Below, piece by piece: positions 1 through 6,458 of a stretch of 11,155 nucleotides of DNA. Source of the DNA: Burkholderiaceae bacterium (GTDB lineage: Bacteria; Pseudomonadota; Gammaproteobacteria; Burkholderiales; Burkholderiaceae_C); NCBI GenBank assembly GCA_031276435.1, contig JAISNB010000158.1:1-11155 (forward strand), read 5' to 3'. A program made the position numbers and the translations under genes. Under the pieces are notes generated by a model. That model searched no databases. It saw only the letters and a program-made list of their open reading frames with translations, and had not been told where the DNA came from. How positions within the stretch are numbered: position 1 is the stretch's first letter; each line of letters starts with the position of its first letter.

Positions 1-1103
1 ACCAGCGAGGCACAGCGGCCCCTGTCGGCCGCGGCCTCGATGGCCGCCACGAGCCGCGCCACATGGGTGACCACCACGACCTGGGTTGAGGCCGCCGCGC
101 GCGCGATCAAGCGGCCCAGCGCGGGCAGCAGGTCGGGGTGCAGGCTTGTCTCTGGCTCGTTGAGCACCAGCAGCGGTGGCGGACGCGGGGTCAGCAGCGC
201 CGCCACCCACAGCAGGTAGCGCAGTGTGCCGTCGGACAGTTCGGCGGCGCGCAGTGGCCGCAGCAGGCCCGGTTGTGCCATGAGCAGTTCAAAGCGATCA
301 CCCTGCACGTCGATTTCCAGCGCGGCACCGGCAAACGCATCGCGCACGGCTTCACGCAGGGCATCGCTGTCGCCGATTTCCTGGATGGTGGCGATGGCCG
401 CCGCCAGGTCGGCGCCTTCGTGATCGAGCACCACCGTGCGCGTGCCCAACTGCGGCACGCGCGCTGGCGCTTCGCGGTCGCTGCGGAAATGGTCGTAGAA
501 CCGCCAAGCCCGCATTTGCTCGCGCAGTGCCAGCAATTCCGGAGCGCCGGCGGGGTCGAGGTGTTCGGCCAGCATGCTGGCGTAGACCGGCAGGCGTCGT
601 CCAACCGGCTGCCAGCCGCCATTGTCGCCACGCACTTGCAGCAAGGCGCCTTCGCGGCGCACCAGCAGTGCGGCAGGCCGCAGGACGGGGCCGCTCCAGA
701 CCATTTCGCTTTTGATTTCTGGATCGCGCGAGAACACCGAGGGCGGTATGGGCGGCGGCAGGCCGATGTCGATGGCGTAGCCAAATTCGCTTGCTCCTTC
801 GCCCGCAAAGCCCAGTCGCAGGTTCACCGGCCCGCTGCGCCGCACGCCTTGAACGGGGATTTCGCCGCGCAGCATGGCCGCCGAGAATCGCTCCGGCCCC
901 GCCCACAGTACGGAGTCCAGTCCCCCTTCGCGCGCCAGCGCGCGCACGACGCCGCCCTGGGCCGTTTCGGCCAGCAGTCGCAAGGCGCGATAAACGCTGG
1001 ATTTGCCGCTGCCGTTGGGGCCGGTGACCACCGTCAGGCCAGCCAGCGGCACACGCATTTGCCGCAGCGAGCGGTAATTGGCGATTGCCAGTGTGCCAAT
1101 CAT
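1..1103 (-). CDS. AAA family ATPase, RecF/OLD-like (COG4637-type), 3' end cut by the window edge
   Basis: The frame is open from an ATG at 1103 to the left edge, giving 367 residues with no stop. It is an ABC/SMC-class ATPase: Walker A GPNGSGKSS at residues 28-36, an ABC-signature-like LSDGTLRYL at 289-297, Walker B LLVLNEPETSLHP at 311-323 and a switch histidine in VVVVTH at 342-347. Residues about 40-285 form the long insert between the two ATPase halves, as in RecF- and OLD-like proteins. The Walker B aspartate position is Asn (LNE); from memory this is usual for the COG4637 group, so it is probably not a defect. Members are near 380-400 residues, so little is missing. The start lies 31 bases after the hisA stop, so it is probably read through from the his operon. 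No biochemical role is established for this group; DNA repair or defence is only a guess. No nuclease or TOPRIM domain is visible in the part present. Confidence 0.85.
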   Translation of the reverse strand, partial: MIGTLAIANYRSLRQMRVPLAGLTVVTGPNGSGKSSVYRALRLLAETAQGGVVRALAREGGLDSVLWAGPERFSAAMLRGEIPVQGVRRSGPVNLRLGFAGEGASEFGYAIDIGLPPPIPPSVFSRDPEIKSEMVWSGPVLRPAALLVRREGALLQVRGDNGGWQPVGRRLPVYASMLAEHLDPAGAPELLALREQMRAWRFYDHFRSDREAPARVPQLGTRTVVLDHEGADLAAAIATIQEIGDSDALREAVRDAFAGAALEIDVQGDRFELLMAQPGLLRPLRAAELSDGTLRYLLWVAALLTPRPPPLLVLNEPETSLHPDLLPALGRLIARAAASTQVVVVTHVARLVAAIEAAADRGRCASL

Positions 1104-1134
1104 GTTGTTTGGCGCCGGGCGCTGGCGCGCGTCG

Positions 1135-1884
1135 CTAGGCGTCGGCAGCGCCGAGTTCGTCGGCGCGCGCCTGCGCGGCGGCAAAGTCCAGGTTGCCGCT
1201 GTAGATGGCGCGGCCACAGATGACGCCTTCCACGCCTTCGGCCTGCACGGCGCACAGTGCCTCGATGTCGGCCATGCCCGACAGTCCGCCCGAGGCGATG
1301 ACGGGGATGCGCAACGCCTGCGCAAGCTGCACGGTGGCTTCGATGTTGATGCCGCTGAGCATGCCGTCGCGCCCGATGTCGGTGTAAATGATGCTCTCCA
1401 CGCCCCAGTCCTCGAACTTGCGGGCCAGATCCACCACCGCGTGTCCCGTCAGCTTGCTCCAGCCATCCGTGGCCACTTTGCCGTCCCGGGCGTCCAGTCC
1501 CACGATGATGTGTCCGCCAAAGGCGCTGCACGCGTCGCGCAGAAAGCCGGGGTTCTTGACCGCGGCTGTGCCGATGATGACGTAGCGCAATCCGGCGTCC
1601 AGGTATTGCTCGATCGTGTCCAGATCGCGGATGCCGCCGCCCAGTTGCACGGGGATGTCTTCGCCCACTTCGCGCAGGATGGTTTTGACGGCGCCCAGGT
1701 TCTTGGGCTTGCCAGCGAAGGCGCCGTTGAGGTCAACCAGATGCAGGCGGCGCGCTCCGGCGTCCAGCCAGCGCGCGGCCATGGCGGCGGGGTCCTGGCC
1801 AAAGGTGGTGGCCTGATCCATGTCGCCTTGCTTGAGGCGCACGCAGTGGCCGTCCTTGAGGTCGATGGCGGGTATCAGCAACAT
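1135..1884 (-). CDS. hisA: HisA, ProFAR isomerase
   Basis: 1-(5-phosphoribosyl)-5-[(5-phosphoribosylamino)methylideneamino]imidazole-4-carboxamide isomerase (EC 5.3.1.16), the fourth enzyme of cytosolic histidine synthesis. It converts ProFAR to PRFAR, the substrate of HisHF. The 249 residues match the usual family length and show a complete (beta-alpha)8 barrel: IPAIDLKDG at 4-12 with catalytic Asp8, phosphate loop LGGGIRD at 81-87, VGLDARDG at 128-135 with the second catalytic acid Asp131, YTDIGRDGML at 167-176 and the second phosphate site IASGGLS at 196-202. It starts at ATG 1884 and ends in TAG. The region before the start, CCTGCCCCCGT, has no clear Shine-Dalgarno sequence. hisH lies 108 bases upstream and the ATPase gene 31 bases downstream. 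hisF, which follows hisA in most proteobacterial his operons, is not the next gene here. Confidence 0.97.
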   Translation of the reverse strand: MLLIPAIDLKDGHCVRLKQGDMDQATTFGQDPAAMAARWLDAGARRLHLVDLNGAFAGKPKNLGAVKTILREVGEDIPVQLGGGIRDLDTIEQYLDAGLRYVIIGTAAVKNPGFLRDACSAFGGHIIVGLDARDGKVATDGWSKLTGHAVVDLARKFEDWGVESIIYTDIGRDGMLSGINIEATVQLAQALRIPVIASGGLSGMADIEALCAVQAEGVEGVICGRAIYSGNLDFAAAQARADELGAADA

Positions 1885-1992
1885 ACGGGGGCAGGAAGTT
1901 GAGTTTGGAAAAGCCGGAAGGATTGGTGGTGGCAGCAGCGATGGCCGGTAGCGTTACAGGGGCGCGCGCGGCAGCGGTGATTGATCAGCCTG

Positions 1993-2667
1993 TCAAGGGT
2001 TCCAGTGCAGGAAATTGCGGTACAGGGCAAGGCCCTGGTCGGCGCTTTTTTCCGGGTGGAACTGGGTGGCGAAAATGTTGTCGCGGGCGATGGCCGAGGC
2101 AAAGCGCCCGCCATAATCGCTCAGGCCCACGCTGTGCGCGCTGTCGCGCGGACGCGCATAAAAGCTGTGCACAAAATAAAACCAGCTGCCATCGGGCACG
2201 CTGCCCCACACCGGGTGCGCGCGCGCTTGCAGCACGCGGTTCCAGCCCATTTGCGGCACTTTGTAGCGGCTGCCGTCGGGGGCCTGGCGGCCCGCCAGGT
2301 CAAAGCGGACGACTTCGCCCGCAATCAGGCCCAGGCCTGGCGTGCCGGCTGCGGTGTGGCCTTCGGCGCTGTGATCGAGCAGCATTTGCATGCCCACGCA
2401 CACGCCAAACAGCGGTTTGCTGGCCGCGGCGTGCAGCACCGATTCCAGCAGGCCCGATTCGCGCAACTCGCGCATGCAGTCGGCCATGGCGCCCTGGCCC
2501 GGCAGCACCACGCGATGCGCGTCGCGCACCTGTTGCGGGTTGGCGGTGATGATGGCCGTCACTTGCGTGTCGGCGCAAGCGGCGATGACCGCCTGCGCCA
2601 CCGAGCGCAGGTTGCCCATGCCGTAATCGACCACGGCCACGGTTTGTCCTCTGGCGCTTGTGTTCAT
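1993..2667 (-). CDS. hisH: HisH, glutamine amidotransferase subunit of imidazole glycerol phosphate synthase
   Basis: Class I glutaminase subunit that releases ammonia from glutamine and channels it to HisF for conversion of PRFAR to imidazole glycerol phosphate and AICAR (EC 4.3.2.10). The 224 residues show VAVVDYGMGNLRS at 10-22, the oxyanion strand LPGQGAM at 55-61, nucleophile Cys90 in FGVCVGMQ, the PQMGWN segment at 138-143 and the FHPEKS triad at 203-208 with His204 and Glu206. The ATG at 2667 was chosen because family homology begins about nine residues later; the frame stays open upstream to 2931 but that part overlaps hisB and is not HisH-like. The ribosome site is weak. A terminator-like hairpin sits between hisB and this gene, so expression may be uncoupled from hisCB. 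Its obligate partner hisF is not in the window. Confidence 0.96.
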   Translation of the reverse strand: MNTSARGQTVAVVDYGMGNLRSVAQAVIAACADTQVTAIITANPQQVRDAHRVVLPGQGAMADCMRELRESGLLESVLHAAASKPLFGVCVGMQMLLDHSAEGHTAAGTPGLGLIAGEVVRFDLAGRQAPDGSRYKVPQMGWNRVLQARAHPVWGSVPDGSWFYFVHSFYARPRDSAHSVGLSDYGGRFASAIARDNIFATQFHPEKSADQGLALYRNFLHWNP

Positions 2668-2696
2668 GCTCGGGTTGCGCTGTGATGGGTGACAAC

Positions 2697-2728
2697 AAAA
2701 AAAGAAGCGGGCTGCCGTCAGTTCCCGG
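2697..2728 (-). terminator. Terminator-like hairpin between hisB and hisH
   Basis: Read on the minus strand, directly after the hisB TAA there is CGGG-AA-CTG-ACGG-CAG-CCCG: a 7-bp GC-rich stem with a two-base bulge and a 4-base loop (2708-2727). It is followed by CTTC and seven T residues (2697-2703). This is the layout of a rho-independent terminator, placed inside the his block. The T-run begins four bases past the stem, so termination may be partial. No clear internal promoter for hisH was found. The signal is seen in sequence; its function is inferred. Confidence 0.55.
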
Positions 2729-3361
2729 TTACAGCACGCCCTTGGTCGAGGGCACCTGCCCGGCGGCACGCGCGTCATGCGCCACGGCCATGCGCAGCGC
2801 GCGGCCAAAGGCCTTGAAGATGGTTTCGGCCTGATGGTGCGCATTGCTGCCGCGCAGGTTGTCGATGTGCAGCGTGATGAAAGCGTGGTTGACCAGTCCC
2901 TGGAAAAACTCCGGCAGCAACTGCGCATCAAACGCGCCGATGCTGCCGCTGCTCAGGTGCATGTCACCGGCCAGGCCGGGGCGACCCGAAAAGTCGATCA
3001 CCACGCGCGAGAGCGCCTCGTCCAGCGGCACATAGGCGTGGCCGTAGCGGTTGATGCCGCGCTTGTCGCCCACCGCCGCGTACAGTGCCTGCCCGATGGC
3101 AATGCCCGCGTCTTCCACCGTGTGATGGCCGTCGACATGCAAATCGCCTTCGGCCCGCACATCCAGGTCGACCATGCCATGGCGCGCGATCTGTTCGAGC
3201 ATGTGGTCAAAAAAACCGATGCCCGTGGCGATGCGCGCCTGCCCCTGTCCGTCGAGGTTGAGGCGCACCGAAATCCGCGTTTCCGCCGTGGCGCGGGAAA
3301 CCTCGGCAATGCGCGGCCCGGGCGCGGCGGCGGCAGCCAGCGGTAAAGAGGTGTTGCTCAT
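2729..3361 (-). CDS. hisB: HisB, monofunctional imidazoleglycerol-phosphate dehydratase
   Basis: Dehydrates imidazole glycerol phosphate to imidazole acetol phosphate (EC 4.2.1.19) in the cytosol. The 210 residues cover the dehydratase only: TGIGFFDHML at 46-55, DGHHTVEDAGIAIG at 77-90 with metal ligands His79, His80 and Glu83, IDNLRGSNAHHQAE at 166-179 with His175, His176 and Glu179, and the C-terminal STKG at 205-208. There is no N-terminal HAD phosphatase domain such as the E. coli fusion has, so histidinol phosphatase must be a separate gene outside the window. About 17 extra Ala/Pro-rich residues precede the conserved core. The start ATG overlaps the hisC stop in an ATGA, 4 shared bases, with AGGA seven bases upstream inside hisC, so translation is probably coupled. 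It ends in TAA, immediately followed by the terminator-like hairpin. Confidence 0.97.
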   Translation of the reverse strand: MSNTSLPLAAAAAPGPRIAEVSRATAETRISVRLNLDGQGQARIATGIGFFDHMLEQIARHGMVDLDVRAEGDLHVDGHHTVEDAGIAIGQALYAAVGDKRGINRYGHAYVPLDEALSRVVIDFSGRPGLAGDMHLSSGSIGAFDAQLLPEFFQGLVNHAFITLHIDNLRGSNAHHQAETIFKAFGRALRMAVAHDARAAGQVPSTKGVL

Positions 3362-4494
3362 AGCGAATCCTGTAGCGCGGCCAGCATTTGCGCATTCTCA
3401 GGGGCACTGCCCACCGTCAGGCGCAGGCAGCCAGCCAGCATGGGATGCATTGTAGAAACGTTCTTGACCAGCACCTTGCGCGCGCGCATGCCCTCAAAAA
3501 CGCGCTGCGCCGCGTGCGCGTCGGCCTGGGCGTCGCCGCTGTCGGCCACGCGCGCCAGAACCATGTTGCCCTCGCTCGGATAAGGGCGCACGCCTGGCAT
3601 GGCTGCCAGCGCGTCCAGCAGCGCCGCGCGCTGCGCGCGAATGGCCGCCGCCTGCGCCGCGAATTCGTCCGCGTGCTCCAGCGCGAACAGCGCGCACTCG
3701 ATGTTCAGCGCGCTCAGGTTGTACGGCGGGCGTACCTTGTCGATTTGCGCAATCAGCCGCGCATCGCCCATCAGATACCCCACGCGCACCCCGGCCAGGC
3801 CAAATTTGCTCAGCGTGCGCATCACCAGCACATGGCTGTGCGCCGCCGCGTCGGCGCGCGCCACATCCAGCCAAGTGCGGGTGGCAAAAGGCTGGTAGGC
3901 CTCGTCCAGCACCAGCAATGCGCCCCGCGCGGCCTGCGCAGCCGCAATGCGCGCAATCGTCGCCGCGTCCCACAGCGTACCCGTGGGGTTGTTGGGATGG
4001 GCCAGATACACCAGCGCCGGGCCGTGCCGCTCGATGGCCGCCAGCATGGCCGCCTCGTCCAGCGCAAAATCCGCCGCCAGCGGCACCGCGTGAAAACCCA
4101 GCCCCTGCAACTGCGCGCTGAGCTGGTACATCACAAAACTGGGCGCTGGTGCCAGAATGCTCGCGCCCGGCACATCGCAAGCCAGCGCCAGCAGGCCGAT
4201 CAACTCGTCCGAGCCGTTGCCCAGCATCAAGGCCCAACCCGCGGGCAAACCGGCATGGCGCGCCAGCGCCGCGCGCAAATCATCGGCCCGCCCGCCCGGA
4301 TAGCGGTTGATCGCCACCTGCCCCAGCCGCTCGCCCAACGTCTGCCGCAACGCGGGCGGCAGGCGGTACGGATTTTCCATGGCATCCATCTTGAGCAGCC
4401 CGGTCGAATCTGGCACCGCATAAGCGTGCATGCCCTGCACATCGGGACGAATGCGCGCCAGCGCGGCAATCAATTCGGGCGGAGTGGAAGTCAT
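3358..4494 (-). CDS. hisC: HisC, histidinol-phosphate aminotransferase
   Basis: PLP-dependent fold-type I aminotransferase (EC 2.6.1.9) that converts imidazole acetol phosphate plus glutamate to histidinol phosphate. The 378 residues match family length. Visible landmarks are ENPY at 40-43, RYPGG at 64-68, GNGSDELI at 92-99, HPNNPTG at 166-172 with Asn169, LDEAY at 196-200 with Asp197, the Schiff-base Lys230 in RTLSKFGLAGVRVGY, Arg237, and Arg358 in CLRLTVG. The frame stays open upstream to 4644, but ATG 4494 gives the normal N-terminus and the extra 50 residues look like translated leader. It is the first his gene of the block and diverges from the BMP-type gene, with 264 bases between their starts. 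hisD and hisG, which often precede hisC, are not beside it. The Shine-Dalgarno sequence is weak (AGG five bases from the dinucleotide before ATG). Confidence 0.96.
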   Translation of the reverse strand: MTSTPPELIAALARIRPDVQGMHAYAVPDSTGLLKMDAMENPYRLPPALRQTLGERLGQVAINRYPGGRADDLRAALARHAGLPAGWALMLGNGSDELIGLLALACDVPGASILAPAPSFVMYQLSAQLQGLGFHAVPLAADFALDEAAMLAAIERHGPALVYLAHPNNPTGTLWDAATIARIAAAQAARGALLVLDEAYQPFATRTWLDVARADAAAHSHVLVMRTLSKFGLAGVRVGYLMGDARLIAQIDKVRPPYNLSALNIECALFALEHADEFAAQAAAIRAQRAALLDALAAMPGVRPYPSEGNMVLARVADSGDAQADAHAAQRVFEGMRARKVLVKNVSTMHPMLAGCLRLTVGSAPENAQMLAALQDSL

Positions 4495-4515
4495 GGCCTG
4501 TATTTGCAAAACAAC

Positions 4516-4532
4516 CCGCCCGGCGCGGGCGG
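4516..4532 (-). promoter_or_regulatory. GC-rich hairpin in the hisC 5' leader, followed by a T-rich tract
   Basis: On the minus strand CCGCCCG-CGC-CGGGCGG is a perfect 7-bp stem with a 3-base loop. It is followed by GTTGTTTTG and lies about 21 bases before the hisC ATG. It resembles an attenuator hairpin or weak terminator. A classical his attenuator would need a leader peptide with a run of His codons, and none is seen: the only leader-length frame just upstream has a single His. Any regulatory role is therefore speculative. Confidence 0.35.
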
Positions 4533-4542
4533 CAAGGCCGCT

Positions 4543-4548
4543 ATTGTC
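4543..4548 (-). promoter_or_regulatory. Possible -10 element for hisC
   Basis: The minus strand reads GACAAT, four of six matches to TATAAT, which would start transcription about 40 bases before the hisC ATG and upstream of the leader hairpin. The hexamer 17 bases further up is TGTCGC, a poor -35. It is one of the few A/T-containing patches in a GC-rich leader. Low confidence. Confidence 0.25.
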
Positions 4549-4677
4549 GCGCCACTCGCGCGCGGGCGACAGCGGCAAATACCCCGATGGCCCGCTGCGC
4601 CCAGGGCCATGGCCAAAAGACTGGGCGCGCCGTAAAGCGCGCACGTGCCCAAAACGCCACGCGCCGCGCGCGCAAAC

Positions 4678-4683
4678 TAAAAT
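4678..4683 (+). promoter_or_regulatory. Possible -10 element for the BMP-type gene
   Basis: TAAAAT lies 75 bases before the chosen start at 4759 and matches five of six bases of TATAAT. The position 17 bases upstream (CGCCAC) is not a recognisable -35, so this is suggestive only. Confidence 0.3.
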
Positions 4684-4748
4684 ACGTGCCAGTTTGCGGC
4701 CTGTGGTTCCGGCGGGCGCGCGGCTTTTCTTTTTTTCGGAACCATGTC

Positions 4749-4753
4749 GAGGA
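4749..4753 (+). promoter_or_regulatory. Ribosome binding site deciding the BMP-type gene start
   Basis: GAGGA ends five bases before ATG 4759. An in-frame ATG at 4744 would add five residues (MSRKT), but it has only CGGA in front of it and would contain this site. 4759 is therefore the better start and also gives a normal signal-peptide N-terminus. Confidence 0.6.
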
Positions 4754-4758
4754 AAACC

Positions 4759-5856
4759 ATGTACAAAAACCTCGTGACCACGCTGGCTGCGGCCTGCGCG
4801 CTGATCGCACCCCCTTGCGCACCCCCTTCAGAGGGGCAAGCGCCCGCATCGGCGGACAGCAGCCCCCTGAAAGTGGGTTTCCTGTACGTATCGCCCGTCA
4901 CACAGGCAGGCTGGACGCGCCAGCACGACGATGCCCGGCTCGCGCTGCAAAAAGCCCTGGGCGCGCAAGTGCAAACCACGGTGGTGGAAAACGTGCCCGA
5001 AGGCGCCGACGCCGAGCGCGTGCTGCGCGATCTGGCGCGTCAGGGCCATCAATTGATCTTCACCACGAGTTTTGGCTACGCCAACCCGGTGCTGAAAGTG
5101 GCCCGCGAATTTCCGCAAACCAAATTCGAATGCCTGACCTGCCCGCAAGGCGCGGCCAACGTCGCCACCGCCAACGCGCGCTTTTACGAAGGCCGTTATC
5201 TGGCTGGCATTGCCGCGGGCCATATGAGCCAAAGCCATGTGGCCGGGTATGTGGCGGGGTTTCCGATTCCCGAAGTCATTCAGGGCATCAACGCCTTCAC
5301 GCTTGGCATGCGCAGCGTCAACCCCAAGGCCACGGTGCAAGTGCTGTGGCTCAATGACTGGTTCAATCCGGGGCGCGAGCGCGAGGCGGCCATGACGCTG
5401 ATGGATCAGGGCGCCGACGTGCTGGCCTTTCACACCGGATCAACCGCCGTCATGCGCGCCGCCGAAGAGCGCGGCAAACTGGCCATTGCCTACCACTCCG
5501 ACATGCTCGCCGCAGCACCCAACGCGCAACTGCTGGCGGTCAGCCACCATTGGGACGACTACGACACGCGCCGCGCGCGCGAATGGCTGCAAGGCCGCTG
5601 GCGGCCCGCCGAAATCTGGGGCGGCGTGCGCGAAGGCATGATCCGCGTGGGCGCATTCGGCCCCAAAGTGCCCGCTGCCGTCCGGCAAGAAGTGCTGGCG
5701 CGCCAGAAAGAGCTGGCCGACGGAAAGATCCACCCGTTTGCCGGACCGGTTCTGGACAACACGGGCAAACTGCAAGTGCGCGCGGGCCAGCAACTCGACC
5801 ACGCGCAAATTCAGGGCATGAACTGGCTGGCCCAAGGCGTGCGCGGCAGGATTTGA
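4759..5856 (+). CDS. BMP/PnrA-family periplasmic substrate-binding protein
   Basis: Binding protein of the Bmp family (PF02608), whose studied members bind nucleosides or related ligands for ABC import; the ligand here is unknown. The 365 residues begin with a basic, then hydrophobic segment (residues 2-18), consistent with Sec export. Cys13 (LAAAC) and Cys20 (APPC) are the only lipobox candidates and neither is convincing, so lipidation is uncertain. Mature homology starts near LKVGFLYVSP at 37-46. Other family features are FTTSFGY at 101-107, ARFYEGRYLAGIAAG at 140-154, GFPIPEVIQGINAFTLG at 167-183, DVLAFHTGS at 220-228 and a C-terminal VLDNTGKL at 331-338. Two lobes of about 130 residues fit a Venus-flytrap fold. 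No permease or ATPase gene is adjacent, so it must work with a transporter encoded elsewhere or act as a sensor. It diverges from hisC and shares a terminator with hns. Confidence 0.9.
   Translation: MYKNLVTTLAAACALIAPPCAPPSEGQAPASADSSPLKVGFLYVSPVTQAGWTRQHDDARLALQKALGAQVQTTVVENVPEGADAERVLRDLARQGHQLIFTTSFGYANPVLKVAREFPQTKFECLTCPQGAANVATANARFYEGRYLAGIAAGHMSQSHVAGYVAGFPIPEVIQGINAFTLGMRSVNPKATVQVLWLNDWFNPGREREAAMTLMDQGADVLAFHTGSTAVMRAAEERGKLAIAYHSDMLAAAPNAQLLAVSHHWDDYDTRRAREWLQGRWRPAEIWGGVREGMIRVGAFGPKVPAAVRQEVLARQKELADGKIHPFAGPVLDNTGKLQVRAGQQLDHAQIQGMNWLAQGVRGRI
4806..4840 (+). repeat. 12-bp tandem duplication and hairpin inside the BMP signal region
   Basis: CGCACCCCCTTG is followed directly by CGCACCCCCTTC (4806-4829), one mismatch in twelve, encoding APPC then APPS in frame. 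The second copy runs into CCCCT-TCAG-AGGGG, a 5-bp stem with a 4-base loop, flanked by CTTG and CAAG. It lies at the junction between the hydrophobic signal segment and the mature protein, a region tolerant of insertions. It may be a remnant of a dispersed palindromic repeat, but that needs a genome comparison. Confidence 0.6.
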
Positions 5857-5878
5857 GAACCCCGGCCTGGCGGCCATA

Positions 5879-5913
5879 AAAAAACCCCTGGTATCACAAA
5901 CCAGAGGTTTTTT
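5879..5913. terminator. Bidirectional terminator between the BMP-type gene and hns
   Basis: AAAAAACCCCTGGT, a 7-base loop, then ACCAGAGGTTTTTT: 14-base arms with one mismatched pair (5887/5905), which becomes a G-U pair on the minus strand. An A-run on one side and a T-run on the other let it act on both strands. It starts 22 bases after the BMP-type stop and lies 43 bases past the hns stop, matching the convergent arrangement. Confidence 0.88.
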
Positions 5914-5955
5914 GCGGGCTTGGGTTTTACCCCGCGCCCCGGAGAAAGGGCAATC

Positions 5956-6255
5956 TCAGAGGGCGAATTGCGCGCGATCCTTGCCTTCGATCCACTTGGG
6001 CGCCTTGCCGCGGCCTGTCCAGGTCGCGCCAGTTGCGGGATCGCGGTATTTGGGCGCGACCTTGGTGCCCGCCGTGGCGCTTTTGCGACCGCGCGAACTG
6101 CGGATGCCAGAGAATACGTCCCTCTCTGTCAGCCCATATTCGGCGATCACCGCGCGCACTCTGGTAACGGCATCGGCGATTTCACGCTTTCTGGCCTCTT
6201 CGATTTGGCGGTCGAGGGCTTCTTTTTGCCTCAATAAGTCTTGATAGCTGCTCAT
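5956..6255 (-). CDS. H-NS family DNA-binding protein
   Basis: Small nucleoid-associated protein (PF00816) expected to bind AT-rich or curved DNA and silence transcription as an oligomer. The 99 residues fit the short betaproteobacterial form. Residues 1-45 are charged and helical (QDLLRQKEALDRQIEEARKR at 5-24) and form the coiled-coil dimerisation region. Residues 46-68 are a Ser/Arg/Lys/Gly linker. The DNA-binding domain follows: KYRDPATGATW at 69-79 and TGRGKAPKW at 80-88, where the Gly-Arg-Gly core enters the minor groove in characterised homologues. The start at 6255 is supported by AAAGGA eight bases upstream. It converges on the BMP-type gene and has over 1 kb of non-coding DNA upstream. 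Several paralogues are usual in these bacteria, so no specific gene symbol is given. Confidence 0.95.
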   Translation of the reverse strand: MSSYQDLLRQKEALDRQIEEARKREIADAVTRVRAVIAEYGLTERDVFSGIRSSRGRKSATAGTKVAPKYRDPATGATWTGRGKAPKWIEGKDRAQFAL

Positions 6256-6263
6256 GGGTTGTG

Positions 6264-6269
6264 TCCTTT
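6264..6269 (-). promoter_or_regulatory. Ribosome binding site of the H-NS family gene
   Basis: AAAGGA on the minus strand, separated by eight bases (CACAACCC) from the ATG at 6255. It is one of the better Shine-Dalgarno sequences in the window and fixes this start. Confidence 0.75.
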
Positions 6270-6308
6270 CATTAAGTTAACAGTCAAGCAACGGAGCGTA
6301 GTCTAACA

Positions 6309-6346
6309 CCAAACATAAAGCAGCGCACAAGGGTGTTTATTTTTGG
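6309..6346. repeat. Interrupted palindrome in the hns upstream region
   Basis: CCAAACATAAA (6309-6319) and TTTATTTTTGG (6336-6346) are inverted copies with 10 of 11 matches around a 16-base spacer. The arms are A/T-rich in a GC-rich setting and lie 54-91 bases before the hns start, where a promoter or operator would be expected. A binding site for H-NS itself or a dimeric regulator is possible; no convincing -35/-10 pair could be assigned. Confidence 0.4.
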
Positions 6347-6458
6347 CAACACTGCTGCCCGCTTTGCGCCCGCTGTGCCATTAACTGGCATGCGCTCCGG
6401 CGGGGAAATTGTCCCTCTCTGCCACTCTGTGCACGCCGGGCGCTCAGAGGCCGCGCCG

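Noticed and set aside
138..1223. Long plus-strand frame opposite the ATPase gene
   Set aside because: It is a shadow: the minus strand carries complete Walker A, signature, Walker B and switch motifs, while this frame is Gln/His/Arg-rich without domains.
1991..1996. TTGACA on the minus strand at the hisH stop, as a -35 for hisA
   Set aside because: No -10-like hexamer lies 16-18 bases downstream; the sequence there is TGCCGC.
3388..4635. 415-residue plus-strand frame opposite hisC
   Set aside because: An antisense shadow of hisC, rich in Arg, His and Gln and without motifs; hisC has all its catalytic residues.
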